Origin: Bacteroidales bacterium
GTDB taxonomy: Bacteria; Bacteroidota; Bacteroidia; Bacteroidales; UBA3824
Assembly: GCA_017651345.1 (NCBI GenBank)
Contig: JAGCDD010000387.1
Span: 1 to 33,880 of the forward strand
DNA: 33,880 bases
Direction: 5' to 3'
The position numbers were made by a program, and so were the translations under genes. Under the pieces are notes generated by a model that did no database searches, was not told the origin of the DNA, and saw only the letters and a list, made by a program, of their open reading frames with translations. Shown here piece by piece: positions 17,090-25,702 of this stretch. Each line of letters opens with the position of its first letter. Position 1 is the stretch's first letter.

Positions 17090-19012
17090 TTAACCTTTTA
17101 TCATCTCTTTCACTGTTTTAGCTATAGTTTCGCTGTCTATTCCGCACACTTTGTACAAATCTTGAGGCGATCCGTGTTCTATAAATCTGTCGGGTATGCC
17201 GAGACGCTTGATTTTTATATTGTAAAAATGGTCGCAGGCAAATTCGCACACAGCTGAGCCAAATCCTCCTTGCAGCACGTTGTCTTCCACGGTGATAATG
17301 CGTTTGAATTTTGCAAAAATGGTTTCTAACAGTGCGGTATCCAATGGTTTGATAAATCGCATATCAAAATGCGCAGGATGAATACCTTCTGTGCCGAGGT
17401 TTTGAAGAGCAAGCGCAACTTCGTGACCCACAGTGCCTATTGATAGTATTGCCACATCTTCACCGTCGGCAATCATGCGTCCTTTGCCAATCTCTATTTC
17501 GGCAAACGGCTGTTGCCAATCGGGATTGAAACCGTTGCCCCTTGGATAACGGATTGAGAACGGACCTTTGTTGCCTAACTGCGCAGTGTATAGCAAGTTG
17601 CGAAGGTCAATTTCGTCCATTGGAGCTGAGCAAGTTAGGTTGGGTATATGGCGAAGGTACGAAATATCAAATGCTCCTTGGTGTGTGGCTCCGTCGGCAC
17701 CCACAAGTCCTGCACGGTCTAAGCAAAGTATTACAGGCAATCGAGGTAAGCATACATCGTGGATAATTTGGTCGTAAGCCCTCTGCATAAACGATGAATA
17801 GATATTGCAGTAAGGCACAAGACCCTGCGCCGCCATACCTGCCGAAAAAGTTACTGCGTGTTCCTCGGCAATGCCCACATCGTATACACGGTCGGGAAAT
17901 TTGTCGGACATAATGTTGAGCGAGCAACCTGTTGGCATAGCGGGCGTTACACCCACAATTTTGCTGTTTTTGGTTGCCAATTCGGTAACTGTTTTGCCAA
18001 AAACATCTTGATATTTAGGACCTTGTGGCTTTGTTGATGAGTTTTTTACTGTTTTGCCGGTTTCAATGTCGAAAGCTGTGCTGGTGGCGTGCCATTTGGT
18101 TTGGTTTTCTTCGGCAAATTTGTAGCCTTTGCCTTTTACTGTAATGATATGCAGTAGTTTAGGACCCGGAATATTTTTAAGGTCTGCTAAAAGTTGCGCA
18201 AGGTGCACCACATCGTGTCCATCAACAGGACCGAAATATCTGAGTCCCAATCCCTCAAAAAGGTTGCTACGCTTCATCACCACGTATTTTATGCCGTTTT
18301 CTACCTTGGCAATAAACTGGCGAGCACTTGGTACAAGTCGGTTAAACTTGCCGAGAGCGTTCCACACATCGTTTTTAACACGATTGTAGGTTTTTGAAGT
18401 GGTAATATCCAAAAGATAATCGTTGAGCGCACCACGGTTGGGATCGATAGCCATATGGTTGTCGTTGAGGATAACAAGAAGGTTGTTTTTTTGAATACCT
18501 GCATTGTTGAGAGCCTCAAAAGCCATTCCGCCGGTCATAGCGCCGTCGCCGATTACAGCAATAACGTGCTGATTGTGCCGTCCAAGTTTTTCTGACGCCA
18601 CTGCCAAGCCGAGAGCCGAAGATATTGACGTGGAGGCATGTCCAACGGTAAAGGCGTCGTACTCACTTTCGTCGCGGTTTGGAAACGGACTCATACCGTG
18701 AAAACTGCGGAGGGTAGAAAAAATGTTTTTTCTGCCTGTAAGAATCTTGTGCGGATAAGCCTGATGTCCCACGTCGAACACAATCTGGTCATAGGGCGTA
18801 TTATAGATATAATGCAGAGCTACAGTGAGTTCCACCACACCGAGACCAGCCGCAAAATGACCCGGATGCTGCGAAAGCGTGTCGATAATAAACCTGCGCA
18901 CATCGTCGCAAAGAGCTGGCAACTTGTCGATAGTCAACTTCTTAACATCCGATGGATAATTGATTCCATCGAGAATTGGATATTTGCCGGTTTCTGTGTT
19001 TGTATTCTGCAT
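17090..19012 (-). CDS. dxs: 1-deoxy-D-xylulose-5-phosphate synthase
   Basis: 640-residue thiamine-diphosphate enzyme; condenses pyruvate with glyceraldehyde 3-phosphate, the first step of the MEP isoprenoid pathway, and also feeds thiamine and pyridoxal synthesis. Seen: QHPGHFAAGLGVVELT with His49, FDVGHQAYPHK (79-89), cofactor motif GDGAMT (155-160) with NDNHM (183-187), the pyrimidine domain DRAGLVGADGATHQG, and C-terminal TVEDNVLQGGFG. Full length, no damage. A TATATTTG -7 box lies about 18 bp upstream of the ATG. It indicates the MEP and not the mevalonate route in this organism. Confidence 0.96.
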   Translation of the reverse strand: MQNTNTETGKYPILDGINYPSDVKKLTIDKLPALCDDVRRFIIDTLSQHPGHFAAGLGVVELTVALHYIYNTPYDQIVFDVGHQAYPHKILTGRKNIFSTLRSFHGMSPFPNRDESEYDAFTVGHASTSISSALGLAVASEKLGRHNQHVIAVIGDGAMTGGMAFEALNNAGIQKNNLLVILNDNHMAIDPNRGALNDYLLDITTSKTYNRVKNDVWNALGKFNRLVPSARQFIAKVENGIKYVVMKRSNLFEGLGLRYFGPVDGHDVVHLAQLLADLKNIPGPKLLHIITVKGKGYKFAEENQTKWHATSTAFDIETGKTVKNSSTKPQGPKYQDVFGKTVTELATKNSKIVGVTPAMPTGCSLNIMSDKFPDRVYDVGIAEEHAVTFSAGMAAQGLVPYCNIYSSFMQRAYDQIIHDVCLPRLPVILCLDRAGLVGADGATHQGAFDISYLRHIPNLTCSAPMDEIDLRNLLYTAQLGNKGPFSIRYPRGNGFNPDWQQPFAEIEIGKGRMIADGEDVAILSIGTVGHEVALALQNLGTEGIHPAHFDMRFIKPLDTALLETIFAKFKRIITVEDNVLQGGFGSAVCEFACDHFYNIKIKRLGIPDRFIEHGSPQDLYKVCGIDSETIAKTVKEMIKG

Positions 19013-19029
19013 TATTTTTAAAAATTTTG

Positions 19030-19037
19030 CAAATATA
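19030..19037 (-). promoter_or_regulatory. -7 element of dxs
   Basis: Minus strand reads TATATTTG, a perfect -7 box, with a predicted transcript start about 10 nt before the dxs ATG (very short leader). The -33 position is not TTTG. Confidence 0.5.
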
Positions 19038-19121
19038 GTATTTTTTTGTGTTTTGTTCTTTTAATCATAGGAAGTTAACATTTTTTGCATTTTTTTGTGA
19101 GGAATATAGAAACTACTACAT

Positions 19122-19151
19122 TTTGCTTAATCAAAAATTTGACTATCTTTA
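19122..19151 (+). promoter_or_regulatory. Candidate promoter of the HELGH protein
   Basis: TTTG (19122-19125), 18 bp, TATCTTTA (19144-19151; one mismatch to TAnnTTTG). The implied transcript start near 19158 lies after the GTG at 19048 but before the ATG at 19183, and therefore supports the shorter ORF. Confidence 0.4.
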
Positions 19152-19182
19152 CACCGAAAACATATCCAAGAACGGACAACCA

Positions 19183-20229
19183 ATGGGCATCCAAGAATAC
19201 CGAGCCACGGGCGGCAACAAAGCCCTCTTAAAAGAATACCACCGCAAGAGCGACAGCCTTGCGCAGTGGCAGATAAACTTTTCACAATACGACGCCCAAA
19301 CCTACGTCTTCGACCACATCGACAGCTGCAACCCAGTGGTAGTCTATATGCCGCGCTACTATCCCTACGGATTTATCTATCCTGGAGCATCAAACCGCAC
19401 CATCGCCCACGAACTTGGACATGGCGTGGCAGGCTTGGAACATGTGTTTGAAAATTCAAACAACTCAGGTAAGACCGCCAACCTGATGGATTATGCTAAC
19501 GGCGAAGAACTTTGGCATTTTCAATGGGATCAAATCCAAGACCCAAGTAGGGTGTGGATGAAGTGGAATAAGGCGGAGAGTGAGGGGGAGAGTATTATTA
19601 CAGGTAGTTTTTCAAAAGTGTTTTCAGAAAAATATTATCGCTATTTGAATGAAATGCTCCAATCCCCAATATTTAAAAGTATTTATAATTATCTTGATAA
19701 ATCGGAGTATTATGTCCAAATTGTTGAAAAAGACAAGGACAAATTGTCTAAGGAAGAATTAGAACATTATAAATATTTTTTAGGGTATTTTGATCGAAAT
19801 CAAACAGATCAAACAGTTCTTTTCTACACTGTTTATGCAGGAGAAGAAAATCGTCCTTATAAACTTTTTCTTTTTAATTCTTCTAAAAAGCCTCTTTCTC
19901 AAACCGCTTTTACAGATGGAGCACCCTTATTAGAGGAAATGTTTCACGCAGCACATTTCTTTTTTTTAAAGAAAGCAAACAAACTAGATAATTCTATATT
20001 CTTATCTCAAACGGAAACTGAGGTTGAATTTATTAAGGCTTATTGCTTATACTTAATGAGAAAGCAAAAAGAAAAATATTCTAATACATATAGTAAGTTT
20101 TTCGATTATTATCATTTTTGGTTAGACCAAAATGGAAATGAGGATGAAATAATTACAATTTTTTTTGATATATTATCAAATGCACCTTCTCATTTAACAA
20201 AACAAGAAAAACTGTTTTTTGTAGCATAA
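19183..20229 (+). CDS. Orphan metzincin-like protein (HELGH...NLMDY) with AT-rich C-terminal extension
   Basis: 348 residues from the ATG at 19183 (the frame is open from about 19039, with a GTG at 19048). The N-terminal third carries a zinc-peptidase signature: HELGHGVAGLEH, whose H-E-H and final H are the likely metal ligands (one residue longer than the metzincin HExxHxxGxxH), followed by NLMDY, a plausible Met-turn. No signal peptide. After WDQIQDPSRVWMKWNKAE (about 19590) base composition drops sharply to AT-rich, and the remaining 210 residues match nothing I recognise. In Bacteroidota, segments of this kind occur near the C-terminus of large surface or toxin-like proteins, so this may be a detached cassette. 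After the TAA, 22 more codons stay open in frame to 20298, so the present stop may be secondary. Confidence 0.65.
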   Translation: MGIQEYRATGGNKALLKEYHRKSDSLAQWQINFSQYDAQTYVFDHIDSCNPVVVYMPRYYPYGFIYPGASNRTIAHELGHGVAGLEHVFENSNNSGKTANLMDYANGEELWHFQWDQIQDPSRVWMKWNKAESEGESIITGSFSKVFSEKYYRYLNEMLQSPIFKSIYNYLDKSEYYVQIVEKDKDKLSKEELEHYKYFLGYFDRNQTDQTVLFYTVYAGEENRPYKLFLFNSSKKPLSQTAFTDGAPLLEEMFHAAHFFFLKKANKLDNSIFLSQTETEVEFIKAYCLYLMRKQKEKYSNTYSKFFDYYHFWLDQNGNEDEIITIFFDILSNAPSHLTKQEKLFFVA

Positions 20230-20298
20230 AATAAACAGTATATACTTGACAAGTTAAAAAATGTTGCTATTGACAAGAGTAAAATGTTTGAGGCATAA
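20230..20298 (+). other. In-frame continuation after the HELGH protein's stop
   Basis: Directly after the TAA the same frame reads 22 codons (NKQYILDKLKNVAIDKSK and on) to a TAA at 20296-20298. The Lys-rich helical character matches the end of the ORF before it. Either chance or a second recent nonsense change. Confidence 0.3.
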
Positions 20299-20372
20299 AT
20301 ACCTTGGATGTCAAAAAGGTTGATTGGAATTTGGAATTCGTAAGTTATATTTTAGGTTTAAATTTTTGATGT

Positions 20373-20894
20373 ATGAAATGTAAAACAATAGTTATAATTT
20401 CGCTACTACTAATCCTTTTGGGATTTATGGCATATATTATATGTTGGTATCAGAAAGTAGTGGATGAACTCACTGAAAAGAACGATGATTTAAGATTTGA
20501 GTTGTTTGTTACAAACGAAATTGCAGGAGTCAATTTTGAGTTAGAATTATACAAAGGTTTGATAGATACATTGACTACTCAGATAAGCAAATCCATTACA
20601 AAAAATCAGTTCTTATCTTTTTTTACATTAGATACTGTATGCTTTCTTGAATCAGTAGATAGTTGTTCTATTTGTTATCCAGAATTTAAAGAGATATATC
20701 AAGAACATTGTTTAACACATCAACCACAAACATACAATACTATTTTCAAGATAATTAACTTGCCAATTTATTATCTGTTTAATGATGATGTGTTTGTGGG
20801 CGAAATTGGTGGTTATCACAAAGCTAATCAGATTGATTTAGAGCATTATATATATCATCGGCTTGTTCATTTTACGCACAGTGATATAATTTAA
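20373..20894 (+). CDS. Small membrane-anchored protein with CxxC, probably thioredoxin-like
   Basis: 173 residues: an N-terminal membrane helix (about 5-26, IVIISLLLILLGFMAYIIC), a short charged helix (VDELTEKNDDLRFELF), then a domain with CSIC (in SVDSCSICYPEFKEIY). The layout (hydrophobic strand, CxxC, helix, later a Pro followed by a strand: INLPIYYLFNDD) resembles a thioredoxin fold facing the periplasm, and parallels the protein at 29907-30497, where CHTC is followed by NTPYMFVLNND. Lies 143 bp after the HELGH gene on the same strand. An alternative is an immunity-type or accessory partner of that protein. AT-rich like the tail of its neighbour, which suggests both arrived together. No clear promoter. 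Confidence 0.55.
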   Translation: MKCKTIVIISLLLILLGFMAYIICWYQKVVDELTEKNDDLRFELFVTNEIAGVNFELELYKGLIDTLTTQISKSITKNQFLSFFTLDTVCFLESVDSCSICYPEFKEIYQEHCLTHQPQTYNTIFKIINLPIYYLFNDDVFVGEIGGYHKANQIDLEHYIYHRLVHFTHSDII

Positions 20895-21174
20895 TAAGCA
20901 TCACATTTTAGGAAAAATTAATCCAAAAAACGAATAATACCCCCCTCAAACTACCTCAACCAACATACCAATATCCGCCATGTTTTCAACCCTTTTATTG
21001 GATATCAATAAAACCTTGACAAACAGAATATTGTACAAAATACAAAGACCCCTTCAAAAAGCGGGTGTCCCTCGGTATTGCCATTATGCCAAGGAGAGTT
21101 TCAGTTGGTAAAATAAATTTTGTAATCTCAAAGCAAACCGCTAACTTTGCCTCAAATACAAAACGCGACATATT
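20895..21174. other. Non-coding stretch before the Rpn fragment
   Basis: 280 bp with no ORF supported by codon pattern on either strand; frames are broken within a few dozen codons. It probably belongs to the same decayed insertion as the Rpn fragment. No terminal inverted repeats of an insertion sequence were found. Confidence 0.4.
21119..21149 (+). promoter_or_regulatory. Consensus promoter of the truncated Rpn gene
   Basis: TTTG (21119-21122), exactly 19 bp, TAACTTTG (21142-21149): both boxes match the Bacteroidales consensus. The predicted transcript start near 21156 is about 19 nt upstream of the ATG at 21175. Confidence 0.65.
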
Positions 21175-21327
21175 ATGGCAAACTCACGATACCTCAACCC
21201 ATATACCGACTTTGGATTCAAGAAACTTTTCGGCACAGAGTTCAACAAAGACCTCCTGATAAGTTTCCTCAACGCCCTTTTTGAAAAGAGCAACCAGATA
21301 CCCAAAGACGAAATCAAGAAGTTGTAA
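21175..21327 (+). pseudogene. Truncated Rpn-family (PD-(D/E)XK) recombination-promoting nuclease
   Basis: Fifty codons beginning MANSRYLNPYTDFGFKKLFG and continuing TEFNKDLLISFLNALF, the hallmark N-terminus of the Rpn/PDDEXK_2 'putative transposase' family, whose full-length Bacteroidota members run to about 280-310 residues. After LNALF the sequence leaves the family pattern (EKSNQIPKDEIKKL) and stops at 21325-21327. The nuclease core motifs that follow in intact members are absent, so it cannot be active. This looks like an internal or 3' deletion that joined the start of the gene to unrelated sequence. Confidence 0.75.
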
Positions 21328-21613
21328 TCCGTCAATAAATTTACTTGAATTCTCGGGAGCACTATCTGCCAGCACCACTCACGAACTTATCCCCGATTCC
21401 ACCCTTGCCGACACCCTCCAAACAGCCTCCAGTGTTTGAAGAGATACCGCAGGCAAAGGAGTATTATCTCAAATATTTCAAAGAAACAGATAGTGCTACT
21501 AATCAAATAAAAGCCTTTTTTATCTTTATTTTTTTAATATATCTCTATTATTCAAAAAAAAACTCTATATTTGGCGTTAAAAGCATAAATTCTAATATTT
21601 TTTAATTAAGACA
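21328..21613. other. Scar between the Rpn fragment and the GH94 gene
   Basis: 286 bp holding short protein-like remnants in different frames, for example FSGALSASTTHELIP from about 21356 and VFEEIPQAKEYYLKYFKE from about 21435, with no complete gene. The last part is AT-rich and carries the -7 box of the next gene at 21566-21573. Confidence 0.4.
21566..21573 (+). promoter_or_regulatory. -7 element of the cellobiose phosphorylase gene
   Basis: TATATTTG, a perfect -7 box, about 40 bp before the ATG at 21614. The -33 region lacks TTTG at the expected spacing. Confidence 0.5.
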
Positions 21614-24103
21614 ATGCAATACGGATATTACGATGACAAAAACAGGGAGTTTGTAATTAGCAATCCCGCAACACCTTGGCCGTGGATCAATTATCTCGGC
21701 AACGAAGACTTTTTCTCTTTAATCTCCAATACCGCAGGAGGTTACAGTTTTTATAAAGATGCAAAATTCCGCCGCATCACTCGCTACCGCTACAATGGTA
21801 TTCCTATGGACAATGGCGGACGATATTTCTATATCAACGACAATGGAACCGTGTGGAATCCTGGTTGGAAACCGTGCAAAACCCCGCTCGATTTTTACGA
21901 GTGCCGCCACGGTATGAACTATACTATTATAAAAGGTGTGAAAAACGGCATCGAAGCTTCGGTTCTCTTTTTTGTTCCCCTAAAAACTTGGGCAGAGGTG
22001 CAGAAACTCACTCTCAAAAATACCACTTCGGAAAAGAAAACTATCAAACTTTTCTCGTTTCAGGAATGGTGCTTGTGGAACGCCGCCACCGATATGGAGA
22101 ATTTCCAGCGCAACTTCTCTACTGGCGAGGTAGAAATCGATGGCTCGGTTATTTACCACAAAACAGAATACAAAGAACGCCGCAACCACTACGCATATTA
22201 CTCTGTAAATGTGCCTGTTAACGGTTACGACACCGACCGCGAATCTTTCATCGGACTTTACAACGAACTATCTGCACCTCAATGCGTTGTAGATGGCAAA
22301 CCATCTAACAGTCTTGCTCACGGATGGAGCCCCATTGCATCGCATTATATAGAGGTGTGCCTTGCTCCGGGCGAGGAGAAAAACTTTATTTTCCTTCTCG
22401 GCTATGTAGAAATCGAGCAAAACGAAAAATTCGACGATGCCGAGCTTGCACGCAAACAATCGGGCGAACTCATCACATCGCAGGCATCAGACCGCACCTT
22501 ATTAAATAAGAAGAAAGCAAAAGCCACAATTGAGAAATTCTCTACCGTTGAGGCAGTTGACGCAGCTTTTGCCGAATTGCGCTCTATGTGGGACGACCTT
22601 TTGGATCGTTACGTGCTTGAATCGTCTGACGAACGTCTCAACCGCATGGTAAACATCTGGAACCAATATCAATGTATGATTACATTCAATTTTTCACGTT
22701 CGGCATCGTTCTTCGAGAGCGGCATCGGTCGTGGAATGGGTTTCAGAGATTCAAACCAAGACCTCGTGGGCTTTGTTCACCAAGTACCCTCACGCGCACG
22801 TCAGAGAATTATCGACATTGCCTCCACACAGTTCCCCGACGGAGGATGCTACCATCAATATCAGCCCCTTACCAAACGCGGCAACAACGATATTGGCGGC
22901 GGTTTCAACGATGACCCTATGTGGTTGATTTTCGGTACAGTAGCTTACATCAAAGAGACCGGCGACTTTTCAATTCTCAACGAGCAAGTTCCGTGGGACA
23001 ATAAACCCGGCTCGGAAGTATCTCTATTTGAACACCTTAAAATATCGTTTAATCACGTGGTTGAGAATCTTGGTCCGCACAAACTTCCGCTTATTGGTCG
23101 CGCCGACTGGAACGACTGTCTCAACCTCAACTGTTTCTCTTGGGACCCCAACGAAAGTTTCCAAACCACCGAAAACAAAACCGAAGGTTCTAAGGCTGAG
23201 TCGCTTATGATTGCAGGTTTGTTTGTAGTATGCGGTAAGGATTATGTAAACCTTTGCCGTCAGCTGAGCCGCACCGACGAGGCTTCTCGTGCTCAAAAAT
23301 ATGTTGACGAGATGATTGAGGCAGTTAAGCAGCACGGCTGGGATGGCGACTGGTATCTCCGCGCATACGATTTCTACGGCAACAAGATTGGTTCAAAAGA
23401 AAACGAAGAGGGCAAAATCTTTATCGAAAGTCAAGGCTGGTGCACAATGGCTGGCATCGGTTTGGAAGACGGTATGGTAGACAAATCGCTCGATTCGTGC
23501 AAAAAATACTTAGACAGCGAACACGGTATGGTACTCAACAATCCCGCTTACACCACTTACCACGTAGAAATGGGCGAAATTAGCTCATATCCAGCTGGTT
23601 ATAAAGAAAACGCCGGTATTTTCTGCCACAACAATCCTTGGGTGATAATTGGCGAAACCGTTGCAGGACGTGGCGACGACGCTTGGGAGCATTACACCAA
23701 AATTTGTCCCGCATATATCAAAGACCAGACCTTGCACAAAGTTGAGCCTTACGTTTACTCGCAGATGGTAGCCGGCAAAGACGCCGCTCGTCCAGGCGAG
23801 GGCAAGAACTCTTGGTTGACAGGTACAGCAGCTTGGAACTGGTACACAATTACGCAGTTTATCCTCGGTATAAAACCCGATTACAACGGCATTTTGGTTG
23901 ATCCTTGCGTGCCCAAAACGGCAAAATCGTATAAAATTACACGAAAATTCCGTGGCGCAACCTACGAAATCACCGTTTCTAACCCCTCAGGCGTTCAAAA
24001 AGGCGTAAAAGAGATTTATGTAGATGATAAAAAAATATCAGGAAATATAATTCCGCTTGCCAAAAACGGTGAAAAAATTATCGTAAAAGTGGTAATGGGC
24101 TAA
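21614..24103 (+). CDS. Cellobiose phosphorylase (GH94)
   Basis: 829-residue cytosolic enzyme that splits cellobiose with phosphate into glucose 1-phosphate and glucose, saving one ATP per disaccharide. It matches family GH94 cellobiose phosphorylases along the whole length: [15 protein letters not shown] start, YPWINYLG-like [16 protein letters not shown], the substrate-loop region [20 protein letters not shown] (361-380), [20 protein letters not shown], the motif RADWNDCLN (496-504) that holds the catalytic acid, and [19 protein letters not shown]. No signal peptide, consistent with an intracellular role. The length and the [18 protein letters not shown] stretch favour cellobiose over chitobiose or longer dextrins. 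No transporter, epimerase or beta-glucosidase gene is adjacent, so the disaccharide must be taken up by a system encoded elsewhere. Confidence 0.93.
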   Translation: MQYGYYDDKNREFVISNPATPWPWINYLGNEDFFSLISNTAGGYSFYKDAKFRRITRYRYNGIPMDNGGRYFYINDNGTVWNPGWKPCKTPLDFYECRHGMNYTIIKGVKNGIEASVLFFVPLKTWAEVQKLTLKNTTSEKKTIKLFSFQEWCLWNAATDMENFQRNFSTGEVEIDGSVIYHKTEYKERRNHYAYYSVNVPVNGYDTDRESFIGLYNELSAPQCVVDGKPSNSLAHGWSPIASHYIEVCLAPGEEKNFIFLLGYVEIEQNEKFDDAELARKQSGELITSQASDRTLLNKKKAKATIEKFSTVEAVDAAFAELRSMWDDLLDRYVLESSDERLNRMVNIWNQYQCMITFNFSRSASFFESGIGRGMGFRDSNQDLVGFVHQVPSRARQRIIDIASTQFPDGGCYHQYQPLTKRGNNDIGGGFNDDPMWLIFGTVAYIKETGDFSILNEQVPWDNKPGSEVSLFEHLKISFNHVVENLGPHKLPLIGRADWNDCLNLNCFSWDPNESFQTTENKTEGSKAESLMIAGLFVVCGKDYVNLCRQLSRTDEASRAQKYVDEMIEAVKQHGWDGDWYLRAYDFYGNKIGSKENEEGKIFIESQGWCTMAGIGLEDGMVDKSLDSCKKYLDSEHGMVLNNPAYTTYHVEMGEISSYPAGYKENAGIFCHNNPWVIIGETVAGRGDDAWEHYTKICPAYIKDQTLHKVEPYVYSQMVAGKDAARPGEGKNSWLTGTAAWNWYTITQFILGIKPDYNGILVDPCVPKTAKSYKITRKFRGATYEITVSNPSGVQKGVKEIYVDDKKISGNIIPLAKNGEKIIVKVVMG

Positions 24104-24107
24104 AAAA

Positions 24108-24132
24108 TTAATTTTTTTTAAAAAAAAATTAA
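24108..24132. repeat. A/T-only inverted repeat after the GH94 gene
   Basis: TTAA followed by eight T, then nine A and TTAA, a near-perfect palindrome of A and T only, in a homopolymer-rich tract (24102-24138). It may act as a weak terminator or a bent spacer; there is no GC core. Confidence 0.4.
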
Positions 24133-24172
24133 AAAAAAGTTGATTTTTGTTATGTACGTTTCAATATTTCCG

Positions 24173-24180
24173 TATATTTG
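24173..24180 (+). promoter_or_regulatory. -7 element of the histone H1-like gene
   Basis: TATATTTG, a perfect -7 box; TTTG lies at 24146-24149, but 23 bp away instead of 19. The transcript would start near 24187 and have a leader of about 63 nt. Confidence 0.5.
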
Positions 24181-24249
24181 TAGGCGTGAAAGGTGACTAT
24201 AAAACTCATCAATCATATAATAACGACAAACTTTAAAACATCAAAAAAA

Positions 24250-24426
24250 ATGGAAGAAGTAGTTAAAAAAATCGCTGAACTCAGCGAAGCATTCTTGAAA
24301 GACGCTAACGCACAAGTAGCAAACGGAAACAAGGCAGCTGGCCAACGCGCTCGCAAAGCTTCTTTGGAAATCGAAAAACTTACCAAAGAATTCCGCAAAG
24401 TTTCTATCGAAGCCGCTAAGAAATAA
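24250..24426 (+). CDS. Histone H1-like DNA-binding protein (Hc1 type)
   Basis: 58-residue basic protein: two helices rich in Lys, Ala and Glu with the run NKAAGQRARKASLEIEKLTK, typical of the small Hc1/histone H1-like family widespread in Bacteroidota. Expected to bind DNA or RNA without sequence preference and help compact the nucleoid; this role is known from chlamydial Hc1 and inferred here. The ATG at 24250 is chosen because the frame upstream is untranslated-leader sequence with no proper start. It has its own -7 box and a strong terminator, so it is a single-gene unit, probably highly expressed. Confidence 0.88.
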   Translation: MEEVVKKIAELSEAFLKDANAQVANGNKAAGQRARKASLEIEKLTKEFRKVSIEAAKK

Positions 24427-24453
24427 TTTGTTAGCACTTTAAAAAATTTTTAA

Positions 24454-24491
24454 CAAGCCACGGATTTTAGAATTCGTGGTTTGTTTTTTTT
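24454..24491 (+). terminator. Intrinsic terminator of the histone-like gene
   Basis: Stem CAAGCCACG (24454-24462) with CGTGGTTTG (24475-24483), 12-nt loop, one G-U pair, followed by eight T (24484-24491). It separates the histone-like gene from sbcD. Confidence 0.88.
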
Positions 24492-24512
24492 CTAACTACT
24501 TATCAGCCAATT

Positions 24513-25700
24513 ATGTTTAAAATTTTTCACACCGCCGACTGGCATTTGGGACGCCGACTTGCAGGATACGACCGCACAGCCGAGTTTGAGGCGTTTTTCG
24601 TCTATATCGAAAAACTGATAGACGAGCGAAAACCCAATGCTCTGATAATTTCGGGCGATATTTTCGATACGGGAAATCCCGCCAACGAGGTGATTAGACG
24701 GTATTGTGCGCTTTTGATTAATTTGCATAGCAAATTTCCTGATTTGCAAATAGTTATAATTGGCGGCAATCACGATTCGCCATCGTTTTTGAATATTCAC
24801 GCCGAAATACTCAGTTATTTTTCGGCAATAGTGGTTGGTGGTGTGGAATACAACAATGGAGAAATTGATTATCAAAAACTTATACGTCCGATAACTATTA
24901 ACGGCGAAACTGTTGCCATAATCTGTCCAGTGCCGTATCTCCGCAGTGGCGACCTTAGGCGAATAGGCGAAAACGCTTCAATAAAAGACTTTTACTCAGA
25001 GGTTTACGCCCGTGCCGAAGCATTACGCGGCAACAATCACATTCCAATCATTGCCACAGGTCATTTTACTGCTGCCGGCTCGTCGTATCCCGACACTCCA
25101 ATTGTGGGCGGAATGGCTGGCGAGGATGCCGACAGTTTTCCGCCGTTTGATTATATTGCCCTTGGACATATTCACCGCGCTCAGCAATGCGGAGGTCGCA
25201 ATAATATAAGGTATTCTGGTTCGCCGTTAACATATTCATTTTCAGAGGTTAAATACAGCAAGTCGATAACCGAAGTGGTATTCAACGGTGCAGAAATCTC
25301 GTCAATTGAAACAATTGAAGTTCCGCAGACGGCTGATTTATTGATAGTTCCAACAAAACAAGGCGATATTTTTGAAATTCAAGAGGCTTGCCGAAATATA
25401 GATGCAAACAAAGATTTGTATTTGGCAATTAATATAAAACCTGAGTTTCGCACGCCCGAAACTAAAAGTCGCATTATCAACGAGTTTCTTGTTGGCAAAA
25501 AAGCAAAATTTTGCAGTTGGCACATTTCGCGACCTAAAATTGAGGCTCAAACCTCAGAAACTCAAACCGTTACCGCTCGCGAGTTTAAAAATGCCGACCC
25601 GATTGACATCATTTCGGAACTCTACCGCATAAAAACCGCCCGAAACCTCGATTCTAAATATATCCAAATGCTCAAAGAGATCATCGACCAACCCGAATAG
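24513..25700 (+). CDS. sbcD: Exonuclease subunit SbcD
   Basis: 395-residue Mre11-type metallophosphoesterase, the nuclease half of SbcCD, which opens DNA hairpins and processes double-strand ends. Phosphoesterase motifs: ADWHLGRRL (Asp9, His11), SGDIFDTGNP, GGNHDSPSF, ATGHFTA and LGHIHRAQ. A C-terminal capping domain follows (about residues 275-395). The stop codon is 2 bp before the sbcC start, so the two subunits are co-translated from one mRNA. The ATG at 24513 lies 21 bp after the preceding terminator; no promoter box was recognised in that gap. Confidence 0.95.
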   Translation: MFKIFHTADWHLGRRLAGYDRTAEFEAFFVYIEKLIDERKPNALIISGDIFDTGNPANEVIRRYCALLINLHSKFPDLQIVIIGGNHDSPSFLNIHAEILSYFSAIVVGGVEYNNGEIDYQKLIRPITINGETVAIICPVPYLRSGDLRRIGENASIKDFYSEVYARAEALRGNNHIPIIATGHFTAAGSSYPDTPIVGGMAGEDADSFPPFDYIALGHIHRAQQCGGRNNIRYSGSPLTYSFSEVKYSKSITEVVFNGAEISSIETIEVPQTADLLIVPTKQGDIFEIQEACRNIDANKDLYLAINIKPEFRTPETKSRIINEFLVGKKAKFCSWHISRPKIEAQTSETQTVTAREFKNADPIDIISELYRIKTARNLDSKYIQMLKEIIDQPE

Positions 25701-25702
25701 CT

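Noticed and set aside
24100-24140. A/T homopolymer palindrome after GH94 as a strong terminator
   Set aside because: It has no GC core, so a stable RNA hairpin is doubtful; kept only as a low-confidence repeat.
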